Below are positions 11,101 through 59,671 of a stretch of DNA of 64,000 bases, in pieces. How positions within the stretch are numbered: position 1 is the first letter of the stretch; every line of letters begins with the position of its first letter. Made by a program: the position numbers and the translations under genes. The notes under the pieces are model-generated. The model saw nothing but the letters and a program-made list of their open reading frames with translations, ran no database searches and was not told the DNA's origin. The DNA comes from Opisthocomus hoazin (taxonomy: Eukaryota > Chordata > Aves > Opisthocomiformes > Opisthocomidae): contig NC_134433.1 of NCBI RefSeq assembly GCF_030867145.1, positions 13,281,216-13,345,215 of the forward strand, read 5' to 3'.

Positions 11101-13000
11101 TATCTGTGTGTACTCGTTGGGCGAGAGGAGTAGCACAAGCCCTATGGGGCTATCGTGTGTCGCTCTCCCAACATCTCTAATAATGAGGCTCCCTTTGGGA
11201 AAGGCAGACAAATACAGTGCGCTCTGTCTCTGACCTCTTTCAGCAGCAAAAGCAAGTGAAGGTGCTGTTTGTAAATAGGTTTACTGTAGTCCACTGGTGC
11301 TGGAAAGGTTGACACCTTCCCAGAGATTAGGCAAGGACCCAGCTCAAATGAGCGACCTGCATGCAAATCCCACAGCCCTTCGTCGCGTGGTTTTTCAGAC
11401 ATCAGCCCTTCAGATCCCGTTCAAATCCCAGTGCGACGGCAGCTTGTTTAGTTATTCTGGTCAAACATCCCTGCCGCTCCTGGCTGTTTTGTCCTTGCTG
11501 TGCTGAAACAAACCTGCTTGAGGGCTCCAACCCCGGTACGGGGACAAAAGGACATCAGGCTTGCCGCTACTGAAGGGAAATGTGGCTCATTTTTGAAGTG
11601 TAATGCAGAATGGGTGGTTTAGAAATTCCTGAAGTGGCTTTCTCTGTTCAAAAGGCATCTTTCTGGTGTGTTTTTTTTTTTAAGCTTCCCTAAAATGCAG
11701 CTTGTGACATTGACTTTGGGGTAAGCATACACGCTGATGCTGAGAGGATGAATACTGAATGTGAGAGTCGGTGGATTGCAATAAATAGCCAATTCTCAGG
11801 GAAATTATCTTCTGAATTAGAATATTTAACACGTTGAGACTTGTGGGCTTTTTCCTGGTTTTAAAGGGGCACTGTGAATGCCAGAAGTACTAGAAAAGTG
11901 TCTGTGTCACTACCAACACCTTAATTTATGATTAACTTGGAATATTTTTACATCTCATTTATTCCTTCCACGGGGGTATTCTGAGCCACTGAAATTACTT
12001 GGTCAGCTTTGCTTTCTCTGTTTTGTTTGCTAGGTTAGCGCCATGAGCGGATTTTGGATGGGAGCTCAGAACTTCAGGAAATAAAAAGGAGATTTGGTCT
12101 TGAGGGGGTTTTGGTCTGGAGAGGATTTAAAGCCCTTTGATTCTCTTTGGCACAAAGTAGATGCCTTGGAATTCTTCTGATGCCTCCATATAATGTCTAG
12201 AGCTTACAAGGTCCTTTATAAAGGTGTCAGTATTTCCTTAAGTATCTCTTGCCGAGTATTTTTTTAATCCAGGTGCATTGTTTTTGGAGAAGTCTTGGGC
12301 TTTGGCATGGCACACAGCTCCAGTGGTACTTGGCTTTGTGTGCCAGAAAGCAGAGGTGAGTGAAGAATAGGAGAGGACGACCTGCCTAACTCTGCTCGGT
12401 CTCTATTTTGATGTAGCAGCGCTGAAAGCAGACCCGATACCACGTGAGAGAAGACGCAGCACAGCAAAGTGGGGTCGGAGCTCTGCCCTGCGTGAACCCA
12501 GTGCGCTCCTTGTGCTGTCTGTAACTTCACGGAGGGTTGATCCCCGCTGCTGCGGTGTCAGAGTGCGGAGGGGGTCTGGGGCAGATGGGGATATTGAGGA
12601 GGCCTGAGACAGCTCCAGGATGCGGAGGTGGCATGATGGAGAACGCAGATAGAGAGCAGCGAGTAATGGAAAGCAAAGGAAAGGAACGTAATTATGTAGA
12701 TCTGGAGGTAAAGGTCAAAGGCTCCATGTGACTGGTGTGTGGTGGCGGGTTGCTTCTTTTTAATGTTTGTACGTGTCGCTGTAAACAGCCCCAGGCTGAT
12801 CTAAAAGTGCTGGGAGGCAGAGGCTGTAAATTAAAGAGGTTGTTCTCCTTATAGAGCGAGCGAGCAACTTGAAGTGTCTTTGGCTTACAGCCCTTTGCAT
12901 GCTTGTTCCTCCATTGCTTCTCCATTTGTTTAAGTTCCTTGTGTTGGGTCTGCCATCAAGTCTTGCTCGAAATGGCGCCAGGGCAGCGTGGGTTGGCAGG
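8181..13000. other. NLE1-ULK2 intergenic region, no gene supported
   Basis: About 4.8 kb between two genes that point the same way. Open frames are all short and overlap each other on both strands without splice-consistent continuation. The sequence alternates between GC-rich blocks and AT-rich islets, for example 8090-8260 and 9760-9850, which contain TAAT/ATTA homeodomain-type cores and resemble conserved non-coding elements in style. Another AATAAA lies at 10901. Enhancers or a non-coding transcript are possible but not shown. Confidence 0.6.
12441..12446. promoter_or_regulatory. CACGTG E-box upstream of ULK2
   Basis: A perfect palindromic E-box in the context ACCACGTGAG, about 1 kb upstream of the putative ULK2 start site. 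The CACGTGA core matches part of the CLEAR motif bound by TFEB/TFE3, which regulate autophagy genes. One hexamer alone is weak evidence. Confidence 0.3.
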
Positions 13001-13430
13001 CGGGATGGCTCTGTACCTGCTGTCCTGCCAGCCTCGCCGGCCTCCTCCAGCCCTCCCGCCTCACCTCACGGCCCCTCGCCTTCCTCCTCCCTGCCAGGCG
13101 GGCCTGAGGTGGCTGAGGTGAAACACAGCAAGCGGTAAAAGCGATGGCGGGGAGCGGGGGGCGCTGAACTCGGCTTCGGGCTCTCTGCTTCGGCGTTGGG
13201 CTGAGAACGGGGGGTCCCCAGGGCCGGGGTTAGCGCCCGCCCGCCCTGAGGGGACGCGGGACCGCCGCCGGCAGCCATGGCGGGGCCCGGCGCGCGCCGC
13301 GCCCCTGAAGAGATGGCGGCGGAGGGACCCCGCCTCGCGCTCCCGCCGGGTTAAACCGGGTGAGGCACTTTTTGGCCGCCGGCGGAAGCAGCCGGGCGCT
13401 GGGGCCTGCGCGATGCGGCCTATAAAATGC

Positions 13431-13437
13431 GTGGGGT
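13431..13437 (+). promoter_or_regulatory. TATA box, candidate ULK2 core promoter
   Basis: TATAAAA stands alone in otherwise GC-saturated sequence (cggccTATAAAAtgcg). A start site 25-30 nt downstream would fall near 13460 and give a leader of about 620 nt, a plausible length for ULK2. TATA boxes are uncommon in CpG-island promoters, so the start site should be confirmed by CAGE or 5' RACE. Confidence 0.5.
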
Positions 13438-13459
13438 GGCGCGGAGGTCCGGGCAGTCG

Positions 13460-14079
13460 GAGCCAGGGCTAGCGGGGTGCGGATTGCTAGGGCGGCGGTG
13501 AGGGAGCGGCGGGAGCCCCGGGAGGCGGTGGCGGCCTGAGAGACCCCTGTCTGCACCCCCCACTCCTCCCCCGTCCTCGCGGGGGGTGCGGCGGCGACAG
13601 CGACAGCCACCCCCGGAGCCGCGGGCCGCGTCTCCCGCCCCGCTGAATGCTCTGGGGCTCGGTCCCTGAGGGGGGCCGCGGCGCCGGCAGCCCCCGCTGT
13701 GGTGAGGCCATGGGGGCGGGCAGCGGCAGGGCGCGGAGCCCCCTTCCCCGCTGAGAAGGCCCCTCGTCCCGGCGCCGATGCGGCGCTGTCCCCTCGCACC
13801 CGGCCCCTGAGAGCCTTCCCCTTCCCCGCCTCGCCCTCCCGATGCCAGACGGAGCCCCTCGCCTCGGATACGCCCTGCAGCAGCCCCGCCGGCCCGGGGG
13901 TCTGCGGCTGCCCCCGCGGTATGAGAGGAGCTGCCGCCGGGGGCGGCCAGGAGAGGGGCAGGCTCCCAGCCCGCGGCCGGTTGTCGTGAGGCGGCTGTAG
14001 CTGGCCTCGGCTGGAGGAAGAGCCCCTTTGTTTTCCCTCCCTCCCTCCTTCCCGGGGCTTCATGCCCCCCTGAGGGATG
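13460..14079 (+). promoter_or_regulatory. Probable ULK2 5' leader with five upstream ORFs
   Basis: If transcription starts near 13460 and the leader is unspliced, it holds five upstream ATG frames that close before or just short of the main start: 13647-13754 (35 codons), 13778-13810 (10), 13842-14000 (52), 13921-13989 (22) and 14062-14073 (3 codons, MPP then stop). The last ends six nucleotides before the preferred ATG at 14080. Such an array would be expected to limit initiation at the main start and make it dependent on reinitiation or leaky scanning. An unseen 5' intron could remove some of them. Confidence 0.5.
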
Positions 14080-51903
<37,824 letters not shown>

Positions 51904-52960
51904 GAATATCCCAAGGACCAGATGGTGTGAACATAAGGGACCACATCAGTGATACTGCACTTTTTTCACTACAGCTTAATTGTTGTCCTTGTTCTGCCCC
52001 ACGTGGAAGATGATTCTTACATTTCTGTGGTGACTACCAAAGAAATAGCAGCATATTCAAAGAGGAGAAATTCCAAAAGTACACTTGCCTTACTGATCCA
52101 GCAGCTTCTTTTTCTTCCTAGCAACAGAATTTAAAAGAATCTCTCTTCACACTTCAAACTGATCCTTGTACGTGTGCTTTGACTTGAATGATCAGGGTTT
52201 TTTGTTTTCCTCATGAGGCTTATAGAGAGTGGATCCTTCTGCATCAGGTACAAAAAGACATTTCCCTCAGAAGATACCCTCAAAAGTTTATGAAAAATAT
52301 TTTTAAGTTGTCAGTAAAATGTGGCGGAGTGAATTTGGGAAACCCTAACCATGTGGAAGTGCTGTTCGAAGCTTTCGGGGCTAAGCTGGCTTGTATCGGA
52401 GCTCCCATGTTGTAGACATGGCTCAGCTGGTCGTATGAAAGGATGGCGAGAAAGCACACTTTACACGCGGGAAATGGTAATGGAAGAAATTGCACTCCAT
52501 CTGTGCAAAATCCCCAGTGGGTTTTCAGCTGATGTGGATACAATTTGATGATCTTCTTCCAAAATATTTTGTTTTGCACTAATTTACTAAAGCAACTGTA
52601 TATTCATTTTTGAAGAACTATATAGACAAAGAGAAAGAAGGCACAATGGACTTGGCTGAATTTCATTTCAGTGTATATAAAATTCTTTTCAGAATTTCAA
52701 ATGTAGCTTCTAGAAGACTTTCAAGCAAACTGTAAAAACTTGTATTCATGTGAACCTTTCCATTTTATACCTATTTGTCTAATACTTGAGTAACTACTGC
52801 TCTGGACTTTCTCAGTAATAGTGATGTTGAGTTGCTGGTTGTTTGCTTTTTATATAGATTTGGTTGCATCTTTCGTTGTGCATGCGATACGTGCATTAAT
52901 GCCTGCAGTCTCTAGGGTGTAATGACAGTTCTCTGTAGTTTGTTTCTTGGGCAGTATTAC

Positions 52961-52966
52961 AATAAA
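52961..52966 (+). promoter_or_regulatory. ULK2 proximal polyadenylation signal
   Basis: AATAAA in the context ttacAATAAAtact, about 1.06 kb after the stop codon. Use would remove the distal 0.7 kb of the 3' UTR. Confidence 0.5.
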
Positions 52967-53272
52967 TACTGTAAACTGAAAGGTTCTGCAAGGAACCACG
53001 CAAAACCGGAAAATAATGTTGGGGTTTGAGATGCTGATAATTTGATGTAGAATATCTACATACTGTGTGTGAAAAATCAGGATTATTTTGTGTGCATTTT
53101 GGGGGAGAGGTGGGAAGCTTCATTTAGCCTTATAGGCATTATCATTTCAAGCATCCCATGAGATCATCAGGACAGTGATTTGCAAAGTACTTAGGCAGAT
53201 CAGCTTCTCTGGAAATGGTTCCTGTACTTTATTTTGGGGACTTTTTTTGTTACTCAACTGCTTGAATACTTG

Positions 53273-53278
53273 AATAAA
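53273..53278 (+). promoter_or_regulatory. ULK2 middle polyadenylation signal
   Basis: AATAAA in the context cttgAATAAAcc, about 1.37 kb after the stop codon. Confidence 0.45.
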
Positions 53279-53630
53279 CCATTCTCCAGGACAAAATCAT
53301 TTTAATCCTCTTAAACACAGTGGTCTGAACTATTTGACAAAGTTGTACAGGGCTTACACATCAAAATACTGTTTCAGTGTTCGGATAACCATGTGTTTCC
53401 TTTACTTTGACAGAGTAATGTACTTTTTACCTTATTTATCTGTATGAAATTCCAACAGTTAATTTGAAAGTGTTTGTTTATATAATGTTTGTATTTTTAG
53501 GTCTTTAATACGGTGTTTCTACCTCTCCTTTGTAATTGCATGCATTATTCTTGAAACTAGGTAATAACTCACTGAACTGTTGTGTAATAGCCTTTTTATT
53601 ATGGCCTGTATAAATGTATAATAAGGTAAA

Positions 53631-53636
53631 AATAAA
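53631..53636 (+). promoter_or_regulatory. ULK2 distal polyadenylation signal
   Basis: AATAAA in the context taaaAATAAAtact, about 1.73 kb after the stop, followed by the T/G-containing stretch gtgtttctatgg. Sequence beyond it changes character, which makes it the likeliest gene end. Confidence 0.55.
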
Positions 53637-53655
53637 TACTGACACTAGAAGTGTT

Positions 53656-56600
53656 TCTATGGTAAAACCGAGTTTCTGTGTCTCTGTAACCAAAAGCCAA
53701 CAGTCTTAATGTCAAAAAACCGGGCTGTACTTGGCCAGTTAAAGCCGTTGCTGACCGTTCCCCCTCAGCAGCTGGACATGCCACCAGGGCAGGATGGGGC
53801 AGCTTACTCGAGTTCGTTATCTCTGGAGAGCTCTGGTACAAAGTGTCCCCAGCTTTGTTTTCTCTTGCTTTAGGAAAGCAATTTACCTTTTTTAAATTCT
53901 TTTTTTTTTTTAAACTTGGATTTGAAAACAAACATGTTGAGTAGGTTCCTGGGTAACAGCTGTATGTTCTTCAACAAGGTGCTTATTTGCTGCCTCCAGC
54001 AAAGAGGAGCTGTCTGGGCTGCCAAAACAGCATATACAGAGCGAACTGACAAAAACTGGCAGTAAGTTACAATTTCTATGCAACCTTTACAAAAAACAGG
54101 CTTTGTCCACCTTGTAGCTAATATCCTCTCCCCAGCTGAGGTGTGCTGGGGCAGCTGGTATGTGGCTGTTGTACCTCTTAATTGTCCTATCAAATGTTTC
54201 CCAATTTATTATTTAAAAAACCCCTACGCTTGTGACTGGCACATAAAGAGGATGAGGAAGGGGTGAGCAGGGAATGCTAATGATATGTCTGAACACGAAT
54301 CCAGGAACAAAGCAGAAGCCTTAATGCACAAGTCTAGGAGATAGGCTGCTTTTCCCAGGAACTCACTGGGTTTTGTTGGGTTTTCTTTTTTTTCTCAGGA
54401 TTCAAGCTCATTCTCCTTCCACTCTTGCCAGCAAGCCTACAGCTGCACAAACAAGAGGAGAAGAAAAGGGCTATTCTTGTTTGCTGTTTTCGGGAGGAGG
54501 AGACCAATGTTCATGGCCTGTCTTTCTGCATAAGCTCATTCCACAAAGATCCTGAAGCTGTTCTCTGTCTTCGGCTCCCCGCGCTGAACAGCAGGTGCTT
54601 GTTTCTACCAAATACTTTTTTTTAGCCTTTTGAAAGATAGAATTTGAAAGGAGATATTTGATGTGCTGCTTTTCTAGTTCCGCACTCCAGCATCTACTCA
54701 AGAGCACCATGTTCCATACTTGTTCCACTCTTTCCATAGTGTATAATGTCGACTGCGGAATCTAAACTGCGTTTTGATTCTGACATTTGCTGCTTTTTAT
54801 AAGCAAGACATTGAACTCTGAGTCCTTCCTCTGATACAGAGAATGCAATCTAGTTCATTTAACTTGCAACTAAGGTACTAAGAATTATTCTGAGAAGCAT
54901 TTTTCAGTTGAGAGGTGTAAGCTGTTCCTGGGACTCGCGAGGTTCTGCGTACTTCTTGCTGCTTTCTCATACAGCAGTGTCAAGGTATTACCGTTGTCAC
55001 CTCTGGGTTCAGAGGCAGTAGCTGTTGTTGTGATCCACTGGTGTCACAACACCGTGCAGCGTACAGCCCCGCTGCACTGAAAAGGGAAGCTTGTTTTCTC
55101 GTCTAGAGCAAGTAAAGCTGCATATTGCTGCTTTCAAAGCTTGTTGAGGCTGTGAAATTCAGATGGGCCGGCTGGTCACCTGACTTGTGACCTGCCTGCT
55201 TCCTGACTCGTGCTTCCTCTCCTGTTTTTTGTGTGGTGTTTTGGGGTTTTTTTTAATTTTGATCCTTTGACTTTTTTGTCTGCTCTGATCTCTGCTTGCC
55301 ACTCTTTTTTGACTGTCCAGGATGCCTTTAAGTCTTTAAACAAATCTCCTTTCATCCTGAACTTCCCTGTCCAACCTAAGCTGTGACTTTTTTACTCAAG
55401 TGCCCACGTAGCTCCTCCTTTCTGTAGATCAGTGAAGTATAGCTCAGTAACCTCTCCCTTGAGGTCTTTAAGTCGGCTGGAGCCCAGTCTAAGTCTCGTC
55501 ACTGGTTCTTCGGACAAACACCTTTTCAATAAGCTTTTGTATCTGGCAGGCTCCCCCCTCCCTTCTTTGGCTGAAAGCAAGCTAAATGCCAGTGGTGCTG
55601 TTGAGTCTTGTTGCAGTCTCTGTGCCAATCATTTTCATTGTTTCTTTGTGTCACTTTCACATTTTCCATGGCCCCAGCTATGTCTACAATGCAGCCCACA
55701 GACCGTGGCTCTGTACTGCACAGTATCTTGTTCTTGCAAATGTGAGATCAGCCACAGCTTTCAAAACAAGTGATGCCATAAATGAACTGAGCTGCATTTA
55801 TTCGTGTAGGTTCCTTAAAACCTCTCCCTTTTGTTAATCTTCCGTACCCGCTTTTATGATTGAGTGCTGTTTGGGCTTCTGTATCCACCCATGTTCTTGG
55901 GCCACTGGCCGGATTGTGTGACTTTTAGAAAACACTTGGAACTCAAGACTAGGTAGACCTTTAAGCAGAAATTGAGGATTGTTAGCCTAGCTTAAGAACT
56001 TCAAGTTCTGTGAGTGTGGTGTGCAAGCTAAAGAAACATTTATTGATCAGCTGTGTTATTTGGTGGACTCTTGAAACCAAATACTGCACAGCTTATCTTC
56101 TAAACCAAAGTCCTCCTTCCCCAGGCTCTGCTGGATGCTTCTGGGAGCAGGGCAAGGAACAGCACAAAGGCACGCTCCCCAGGCCCAGCGCCGGGCTGGA
56201 GCCCGTCTCACCGCGGTGCCCTGCTATAATTGACTCCGAGCGGGGAGTGAGAGCAAGGGGCTGGGAGGAGTGGAGCAGAGTGCAGAGCTGGCTCAATAAA
56301 ACGTCTCCTGCTGCCGTAAGTATAGCCCTGGGGATTAGAGACCCCCCAGCGCTGCTTACCTCCTAATTCCTCTGGAGTTCAATTACTTTGCCATAAATAG
56401 TTCCCTTCTTTATTGTTTCTTAGTGACTGAACAAAAATAGAAAATACTGTCAGCTCCTAGGCGTGGGGAGCACGCTGCAGACTCTGCGTCTCACTGCGCG
56501 CTGTCTGGGGTGTTCTAACATCTCACTCGAGAGCCCACACTTCCCCGAAATCCACGTGTCTCGCCCCACCACTCCAGGGAGACTCAGCTGGTGTTTTGTA

Positions 56601-57892
56601 ACACTTAAAACGCCCTCAGCCTTGTTTCCTGTCCATAATTGGCTAAAAGATGTCGCTGACAAGGACCAGAAGGGACCGTCTCCCAGGATGCAGCCACGCT
56701 GCTGCTGTCTCATTTCTGCGAATACCAAGGAGCCTTCAGACCAGCTTTTCTGTGGAGGCGTGGCACGGTACCAACCTGCTGGCCACTGGGATGAACTGGG
56801 AGCTGGGACGTTGGCCTCCTGCGTGTGACACCAAGCACAAGAAGCACTGCTGTGGCATGAAAACCCTCGGGCTGACGGGTGAGTATTTCACAGGCTCTGG
56901 AGCACGGCCACTCTGGAAAAGGCAGGTAAACAACCACGTCTCTGCCGCTGCAGCCATCCCTGGGCGGGCACGCTGCCTGCAGGGCATGCATCGCAGCGCG
57001 ATTTCCCCAGGCACAAGGTAATACCCCACGCTGAGAGCTCAAAGACTTTTACTCTGATTGCAGTAGCATTAACTCTTTATCCAGTTTTCCTTGGACCTTC
57101 AGACAGCGCGGTGCCTGGACAGAGTTCCAACCTGCCCTGCCTGCAAGGCTGCTACCAGGACCGAGGAGACCACGTTTGCACCAGGTAATACTCCTGCGAG
57201 GAACATTCCCGCTTCTTGAATGCAAACGCAGCTCCTTTTCATATACCACAGTATACGAAGGTCTCCATCCAGCCCAGCCTGTTTTTCTTTCACGTTGCCT
57301 CCTGCCTGCAAGTATCGGCAGTTGCTCTTGTCATTCTTTTCCTTGGCAGACTGTTTACTGCGGAGATTTGTGCAATAGCTGTGAAACGTTCCTGTGCCGG
57401 CTGAGCCGCAGCCCTGTGAGCTGTTAGCAAAGCCAGCTGACTTCACGAAAGCCAAGCCTTGTGTTTGGGGGGAGTCATGGCTCCAGCGTGGCCTGCTCAG
57501 CTCACGGGCACCCCCAGCCTCGCTGAGCCACGCTGGTCTGGGGAAAGGTCAGGAAACTTTGGGGGGAAGCACGTGCTCGCTGCCAGCCCCATCTCCTGGG
57601 TCGAGCACCCGGTGCTGGCCCGGTGTGGGGCAGGCAGGGATTTAGTTGGACATCGCTTTGGCAGAGGAGCATTAGCAATAAATGTGTGGCCTTGGTAAGA
57701 GCGTGTCAGAAACAGTGGCGTGTAACAACCCCAGAGTAATTTTCAAATAATCCCCTTATATTTCCTAGAACAAGTTGGGGCAGGACTATTTTTAGCTGGA
57801 ATGAGCCCAGCCTTGCCTCGGCTCCTTTCTCTGCTTTTTTTTTTTAATTTTTTGGCATGTTTCCTGTGCGAGTGCTGTCCCAAGGTTAATTC
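53656..57892. other. ULK2-ALDH3A2 intergenic region, no gene supported
   Basis: About 4.2 kb without a recognisable gene. Base composition rises from AT-rich to mixed. Open frames on both strands (for example 55432-55773, 56010-56366, 56463-56828, 57099-57455) are short, overlap each other and match nothing known. Isolated splice-like and AATAAA motifs (56295) could belong to a non-coding transcript, but none is supported. Confidence 0.6.
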
Positions 57893-58497
57893 TCTTGATG
57901 GGCTGTATCAAGAGAAGCGTGGCCAGCAGGTCGAGAGAGGTGGTTCTGCCCCTCTACTCTGCTCTGGTGAGACCCCACCTGGAGTACTGCGTAGAGCTCT
58001 GGAGCCCTCAGCACAAGAAGGACATGGAACTGTTGGAATGGGTCCAAAGGGGGGCTACAAAAATGATCCGAGGGCTGGAGCACCTCTCCTATGAGGACAG
58101 GCTGAGGGAGTTGGTGCTGTTCAGCCTGGAGAAGAGAAGGCTGCGGGGAGACCTGATTGCAGCCTTTCAGTACTTAAAGGGAGCCTATAGGAAAGATGGG
58201 GACAATCTTTTTAGTAGAGACAGCAGTGACAGGACCAGGGGTAGTGGTTTTAAACTAAAACAGGGTACGTTTAGGCTGGATATAACGAAGAAATTCTTTA
58301 TAATGAGGGTGGTGAAACACTGGAACGGGTTGCCCAGAGACGTGGTGGAGGCCCCATCCCTGGAAACATTCAAGCCCAGGTTGGACAGGGCTCTGAGCAA
58401 CCTGGTCTAGTTAGCCGTGTCCCTGCTCGCTGCGGGGGGGGTTGGACTTGATGACCTCTAGGGGTCCCTTCCGACCCAAAACTTTCTATGATTCTAA
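57893..58497 (+). mobile_element. CR1 LINE, 5'-truncated 3' end with part of the ORF2 reverse transcriptase
   Basis: Non-LTR retrotransposon fragment in + orientation. A frame of 171 codons (57895-58410, preceded by TTG rather than a true start) is unbroken and reads as the C-terminal end of CR1 ORF2, with family hallmarks such as [28 protein letters not shown] and [19 protein letters not shown]. It is followed by the CR1 3' UTR (ttggacttgatgacctct) and the terminal ttctatgattct tail. The element is strongly 5'-truncated, as most CR1 copies are, so it cannot move by itself. It lies about 1.2 kb upstream of the ALDH3A2 start. Confidence 0.95.
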
Positions 58498-59333
58498 TTC
58501 GCCTGTCCTGGCCCGGCTCTTCCTGTTGATCCCTTCGCCTCCTACAGACCACCTCCCTTCTCAGCACTTCATGGCCAGTTTTCCACCAGCCCTTCCCCAA
58601 CCCTCGGGCTCCGTAACGCGGAGCTCGCTCCCGCAGCCTTCGCTCTGCAGGGGCAATCCCCGGGGTTCAGCTGCCCTCTGCCACTTGCCCTCCCCAGATA
58701 AGGAGCCCCGAGGGGGGGACGGGGACTTTGCCCCCCGCCGAGGTCTCGCCCAACGCCATTCTCTGCCCTTCGGCATTTGACAGCCTGCCGGGCCCCGCTG
58801 AAGGCCGGAGCCGACGGGGGAAGCCCACGGCAGCCGGGAGGAGGGAAGGAGCCTTCCCGGCGCCGGGGATCCAGGTACGGGGGATGCTCCCGGGGGCCCC
58901 GCCGGCCTCCCGCACCGGAGGCTGTCGGCTCGCGTTCTCCGCCCCGCTCCTTTCCTCCGACGCTGCGGCCGAACTCCGCCGGCTCCCACGCTGAAGGACG
59001 CGGCCCGGGCTCTTGCCCCCGGAGGAAGCCCGAGGGCCGGCGGCAGCGCTCCGCAGCCCCCAGAGCCGCTCGCCGCCCGCCTGGGAGCGATCGTTCCCCG
59101 GCGGCCGGAGAGCCGCGGCCGGGCCGCCGCGCAGCGCCGGACGCTTCCATTCCGCGCCCGCGTGGGGGGGGCGGTGGCCCCGCGGCCGCTCCCATTCCAC
59201 CCCGGGAGCGGAAGGCGGAAGCGGCTGAGGCGAGTGGGGGCGCGGGTGGGTGGAGGGACCGTGGGGGTGCGGGACCTTCCCGGGGTGGGTGCGGGGGGAG
59301 GTCCCGCGGTTTCTCCAAAGTCCGGTTGGCGCT

Positions 59334-59345
59334 GGGGGGGGGGGG
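59334..59345 (+). repeat. G12 homopolymer
   Basis: Twelve consecutive G residues within a G-rich stretch of the ALDH3A2 CpG island, about 330 nt upstream of the start codon. G-quadruplex formation is plausible. Confidence 0.9.
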
Positions 59346-59500
59346 CCGGCGGGGCCTGGCCGGGGTGCGGGGTGGGGGGACAGGGTGCGGGGACAGGTAC
59401 GAAGCGGCACCCTGCGTTCCCCGCGCCACACCCCGCTGTTGTGCTGCCGTTTCCTCCCCGCGCTCCTTCTCAAACTTCTCCAAATCACAACCTCGCCGCG

Positions 59501-59520
59501 AATTATTTAAGATTTAAAAG
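59501..59520 (+). promoter_or_regulatory. AT-rich TATA-like element, candidate ALDH3A2 core promoter
   Basis: A 20-nt AT block (aattatttaagatttaaaag) interrupts otherwise GC-saturated DNA 150-170 nt upstream of the start codon. Its TTTAAAA resembles a TATA box, which would place transcription start near 59545. The CCCCGCAG just before the start codon (ending 59659) also looks like a splice acceptor, so an upstream non-coding exon is an alternative. Confidence 0.35.
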
Positions 59521-59671
59521 GATCCGGCGGGATTGGGACGGCCCTGGCCCTGGGGTTGCCGCTGGCGGTGGAGCCTGCCGGGTGCCGGTGGGCAGCGCGG
59601 GTGCCGTCCCTCGGAGGGTCGGCCGCGGCGAGCTGGGTCTGGCCGCTCTCTCCCCGCAGCGCTGAGCAGCC

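Larger units (their letters stand above)
51904..53655 (+). other. ULK2: ULK2 3' UTR
   Basis: About 1.75 kb after the ULK2 stop, AT-rich and without a convincing open frame. Three AATAAA hexamers at 52961, 53273 and 53631 give a set of possible ends, so tandem alternative polyadenylation is likely. The distal signal is followed by T/G-rich sequence near 53650-53690. Confidence 0.7.

Noticed and set aside
53656-57892. Protein-coding gene between ULK2 and ALDH3A2
   Set aside because: All frames are short, overlapping and unlike known families; no coherent exon chain could be built.
57895-58410. 171-codon frame as a possible host gene
   Set aside because: Sequence and 3' tail identify it as the end of a CR1 retrotransposon ORF, 5'-truncated and starting at TTG.
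58569-59483. 304-codon antisense frame, with others on both strands, upstream of ALDH3A2
   Set aside because: Same GC artefact: many overlapping open frames of Arg/Pro/Gly-rich composition, no domain, no splice-consistent structure.
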